Below, piece by piece: positions 34,189-36,750 of a DNA stretch of 36,750 nucleotides. Under the pieces are notes generated by a model, which ran no database searches, was not told the DNA's origin, and worked only from the letters and a program-made list of their open reading frames with translations. Source of the DNA: Desulfobulbaceae bacterium UBA2213 (lineage in GTDB: Bacteria; Desulfobacterota; Desulfobulbia; Desulfobulbales; Desulfocapsaceae); contig DCUN01000036.1 in the NCBI GenBank assembly GCA_002327225.1, positions 8,569-45,318 on the forward strand, read 5' to 3'. A program made the translations under genes and the position numbers. Every line of letters begins with the position of its first letter. Positions within the stretch are counted from its first letter, which is position 1.

Positions 34189-34311
34189 TGGCACGTTTAT
34201 TGGGGTTAGACATTAAAGGCAGGGGGCCGGTTGCTTTGCTGAATAGTGACTTAATTAATAAGCATTATACGTCGCCTGTTCAAGAGAAATAACAAGAATA
34301 GATCTGGAACG

Positions 34312-35586
34312 TTACGCCCCGGAATCAGAACAGAACAGGCCGTCGCTGTCCTGTTCTGATTCCAGCGCTTGAGGCATATCAGTGAAAGATTCAACACGGT
34401 TACGACCATTGGCTTTGGCCAGGTAGAGGGCCGTGTCCGCATTTTTGAGGAGTTCTTCGTGGGAAGTCAGGGGCTGGTCTATGGAGGTTGCCACTCCAAG
34501 ACTCAGGGTGATGAATTGCAAGGGAAAGGCCTTCTTGTGGACAATCTGGAGGTCGAGGATGTTTGAGCGAATTTTTTCGGCAATATGCATGGCTCCATTA
34601 TGAGAAGTATCAGTGAGGATCACTACGAACTCTTCGCCACCATATCGGGCGCAGAAGTCTCCGGGACGTTCCAGGGTCTGATCGATTGTCTGGGCAACTT
34701 TCTTCAGGCATTCGTCACCGCTGGCATGGCCGTAAGTGTCGTTATAGGCCTTGAAATGGTCAATATCGCACATGATGACGGCGAGTGGTTCATTCGTCCT
34801 GTTGCTTCGGCTGAATTCTGTGACAATGTGTTCTGAGAAACTTTGACGATTAGGGATTCCTGTCAGGGAGTCAAATACGGCCTGTCTTTGTATGGTCGCA
34901 TAGGCCCTGTTCAATCGAACTCCTGAAACAAGGATGCCAAGCAGGCCCGTTAGTGCTATACCTATATGGGCCAGGAGAAGTGGGCCATAGGAGTTCTTTT
35001 GAGTAATCGGTATGGTTATGCTGATTCCGCCGATAACGTCACCTTCTTTATAATCATGGTTGTCGTGACATGGCAGGCAGGGCTTTTTTGCATTGAGACG
35101 AGTCATGTATAGGAATGACCTTTTATTCTTGTTGTTGATAAAAAGTCCCACCTCTCTGATGTCTGTTCCAGATTCCTGTAAGAAGGCCTTCTCGTGTTCA
35201 GTTGCCTTGTTTTCGGGACGAATGGGGTGAAGGCTGGTAAAATGAAACTCAATGCCATTCTGTTTCATGGCAACTTCTGAGATCTGTCTGGTCATGCAGG
35301 CGTGATTTATCTTGGTCAGGGTTAAGGAGTCGTTGACTTTGATATCTCGCAGAGGTTCTTTTAGCCATGGGCTCGGGAGTGTTGTATGAGTGACAGGGAC
35401 ATAGACGCTGCCATGCAGTATGTTCCAGCGGCAGGTGTTGATAATGAGCTCAAAAAGGGTTCTGGCCGCATGCAGGGCCAGTTCTTCCTGCTCTTTCTTC
35501 ATCTGGATGTAATTCCATCCAAAAGAGGTGGCAATGAACAGCATCCATAGGGTGCAGATGAAAATGGTGTTTTTTTTGATTTCCAT
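34312..35586 (-). CDS. Membrane diguanylate cyclase with periplasmic c-type-haem (DUF3365-like) sensor domain
   Basis: A 424-residue signalling protein that should make cyclic di-GMP. A first membrane helix (about residues 6-26) is followed by a periplasmic domain to about 200, then a second helix (203-223) and a cytoplasmic GGDEF domain (238-400). The periplasmic part fits the Tll0287/DUF3365 type: RWNILHGSVYVP, INHACMTRQISEVA, FHFTSLHPIRPENKATEHEKAFL, and a covalent haem motif CLPCH at 170-174. The catalytic motif is GGEEF (316-320). The inhibitory I-site RPGD (307-310) is exactly five residues upstream, so product feedback is expected. The ribosome-binding site is weak. It stands alone between two intergenic gaps. 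Confidence 0.9.
   Translation of the reverse strand: MEIKKNTIFICTLWMLFIATSFGWNYIQMKKEQEELALHAARTLFELIINTCRWNILHGSVYVPVTHTTLPSPWLKEPLRDIKVNDSLTLTKINHACMTRQISEVAMKQNGIEFHFTSLHPIRPENKATEHEKAFLQESGTDIREVGLFINNKNKRSFLYMTRLNAKKPCLPCHDNHDYKEGDVIGGISITIPITQKNSYGPLLLAHIGIALTGLLGILVSGVRLNRAYATIQRQAVFDSLTGIPNRQSFSEHIVTEFSRSNRTNEPLAVIMCDIDHFKAYNDTYGHASGDECLKKVAQTIDQTLERPGDFCARYGGEEFVVILTDTSHNGAMHIAEKIRSNILDLQIVHKKAFPLQFITLSLGVATSIDQPLTSHEELLKNADTALYLAKANGRNRVESFTDMPQALESEQDSDGLFCSDSGA
34321..34363 (-). repeat. Hairpin in the 3' end of the diguanylate cyclase gene
   Basis: GGAATCAGAACAG (34321-34333) and CTGTTCTGATTCC (34351-34363) are a perfect 13-bp inverted repeat with a 17-base loop, inside the last codons (ESEQDS...CSDSGA). 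No T-run follows on the minus strand. Confidence 0.6.
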
Positions 35587-35866
35587 ATTCTTTTAAATGG
35601 TGACTGCGGAGTGACCTTTTATTGAGAATGAGTGAACCATTTTTATTGTTTCATTGTTGAGGCCCTAAAGTCAATGAGTTTGTGAAAATTGATGAGTGGG
35701 GCAGCACAAAGGGAGAGGGGAAGAATGAATTTCAGTTGATAAACTCTTGAAGGCTGGTTTAAAGTGTTCTTTTTAACGGAAGGTGAAAAAAATGAAAATG
35801 TAGTGGTGTGAAGGAAACTTTAAAGATGCGGTAGAAGTCTGCATGCAAAAAAATAAGGGGAATGGA

Positions 35867-36750
35867 ATGAAGAAAATTGCAGTATTGGCTGGCGATGGCA
35901 TCGGCCCGGAAGTGATGGCAGAGGCAATGAAGGTCTTGGACGCAGTCCAGAAGAAGTTTGCTTTTGAGTTGAGTTATCAATATGCCGATGTGGGCGGGAT
36001 TGCTATTGATAATCAAGGTGAGGCCTTGCCCCCCGCAACTCTGGAGCTGTGTGAAAACAGTGATGCTATTCTCTTTGGTTCGGTGGGCGGTCCCAAGTGG
36101 GAATCCCTGCCTCCGGCCCAGCAGCCGGAGCGGGCGGCGCTGCTGCCCCTGCGCAAGCATTTTGATCTCTTCTGCAACCTGCGGCCGGCTCGGATCTTCA
36201 AGTCGCTGACCGCAGCCTGTCCTCTGCGCGCCGATATCGTCCGTGACGGCTTTGATATCCTCTGCGTGCGAGAGCTGACCTCCGATATCTATTTCGGCGT
36301 GCCCAAGGGGCGTGAGGGTACAGGCCCTGACGAACGGGCCTTTGACACCATGGCCTATACCCGTTTCGAGATCGAGCGCATCGCCCGCATGGCCTTTGAG
36401 GCCGCCCGGCTGCGCCGCAAGAAAGTGACTTCCGTTGATAAGGCCAACGTCCTTACCACAATGGTGTTGTGGCGGGAGGTGGTGATCGGGATCGCCAGGG
36501 AATATCCTGATGTGGCCCTGAATCATATTTATGTGGATAACGCCACCATGCAACTGGTGCGTGACCCCCATCAGTTTGATGTCATGCTCTGCGGCAATAT
36601 GTTTGGCGATATCATCTCTGATGAGGCCGCCATGCTTACCGGTTCCATGGGACTGCTGGCTTCAGCCAGTCTCAATGCTGAGAAATTCGGCATGTATGAG
36701 CCAGCCGGCGGGTCGGCCCCGGATATTGCCGGCATGGGCATTGCCAATCC
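35867..36750 (+). CDS. leuB: 3-isopropylmalate dehydrogenase, 3' end missing
   Basis: NAD-dependent oxidative decarboxylation in leucine synthesis. The frame runs to the window edge: 294 complete codons of an expected 350-360. Translated by hand, it begins MKKIAVLAGDGIGPEVMAEA and contains FGSVGGPKWE, LRPARIF, VRELTSDIYFG, TSVDKANVL with the catalytic Lys, VDNATMQLVRDPHQFDV, and NMFGDIISDEAAMLTGSMGLL. It stops near EPAGGSAPDIAG. AAGGGGAATGGA precedes the ATG. A 280-base gap lies upstream with no clear leader peptide or terminator. A long antisense frame over it is a shadow. Confidence 0.96.
   Translation, partial: MKKIAVLAGDGIGPEVMAEAMKVLDAVQKKFAFELSYQYADVGGIAIDNQGEALPPATLELCENSDAILFGSVGGPKWESLPPAQQPERAALLPLRKHFDLFCNLRPARIFKSLTAACPLRADIVRDGFDILCVRELTSDIYFGVPKGREGTGPDERAFDTMAYTRFEIERIARMAFEAARLRRKKVTSVDKANVLTTMVLWREVVIGIAREYPDVALNHIYVDNATMQLVRDPHQFDVMLCGNMFGDIISDEAAMLTGSMGLLASASLNAEKFGMYEPAGGSAPDIAGMGIAN

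Larger units (their letters stand above)
33826..34311. other. Gene-free stretch with repeats
   Basis: 486 bases without a credible gene. It contains a 12-bp tandem duplication (ATTTCTGGTTGC twice, 33867-33890), a 90-base palindromic element (33974-34063) and a long inverted repeat (34114-34188), the last two listed separately. The remainder, 34189-34311, shows nothing I can name. Confidence 0.7.

Noticed and set aside
35587..35866. Leucine leader peptide and attenuator before leuB
   Set aside because: No short frame with clustered Leu codons and no terminator hairpin is seen.
35759..36571. 270-residue open frame on the minus strand
   Set aside because: It is antisense to leuB, whose motifs are unmistakable on the plus strand.

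Overview
The window reads as a chromosomal segment of a Gram-negative anaerobe of the Desulfobacterota, most likely near the Desulfobulbales. The basis is a complex I cluster without the NADH-input genes nuoE/F/G, a small PxxKW-type cysteine-rich protein, a diguanylate cyclase with a CxxCH haem motif, and a menaquinone-type methyltransferase. This placement is inferred from gene content, not from a search. Almost all of the sequence is core housekeeping DNA. I see no insertion sequence, prophage, CRISPR array or integrase.

Layout. 1-4643 (+): fabF (5' end missing), rpiB, a terminator, then glyA, nrdR and ribD. 4623-7411 (-): an orphan ParB-like protein, an IHF/HU subunit and pilC. 7412-8132 (+): a 410-base gap with a candidate promoter and structured leader, then the PxxKW gene and a bidirectional terminator. 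8306-19840 (-): a 13-gene complex I operon, nuoABCD-HIJK, then an extra MrpD-like antiporter subunit, a small membrane protein, a NuoL-like subunit, nuoM and nuoN. It is driven by a good sigma70-type promoter at 19892-19920. 20107-21099 (+): a LysR regulator divergent from nuo. 21233-24406 (-): argC, truA and an aspartate-type aminotransferase. 24563-25558 (-): tRNA-Gly(GCC), rplM and rpsI. 25803-33188 (+): hisB, a lipoprotein, a TtcA-like PP-loop protein overlapping a DUF89/ARMT1-like protein, asnS, menG/ubiE, hisD and rsmG. 33223-33825 (-): an exported Arg/Glu-repeat protein. 33826-34311: a non-coding stretch holding two palindromic elements. 34312-35586 (-): a haem-type sensor diguanylate cyclase. 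35867 to the end (+): leuB (3' end missing).

How the genes fit together. The complex I proteins would oxidise a non-NADH donor (ferredoxin or another partner) and reduce menaquinone, whose last methylation is made by the MenG/UbiE protein. hisB, hisD, argC, leuB and the aminotransferase serve amino-acid synthesis. glyA, nrdR, ribD, truA, asnS, rsmG, rplM and rpsI serve one-carbon, deoxynucleotide, flavin and translation functions.

The most interesting items are the fourth antiporter-like subunit and its 83-residue partner in the nuo operon, the CxxCH diguanylate cyclase, the structured leader of the PxxKW gene, the TtcA-like/DUF89 pair, and the two palindromic elements at 33974-34188. No clearly new multi-gene defence or mobile system is visible.
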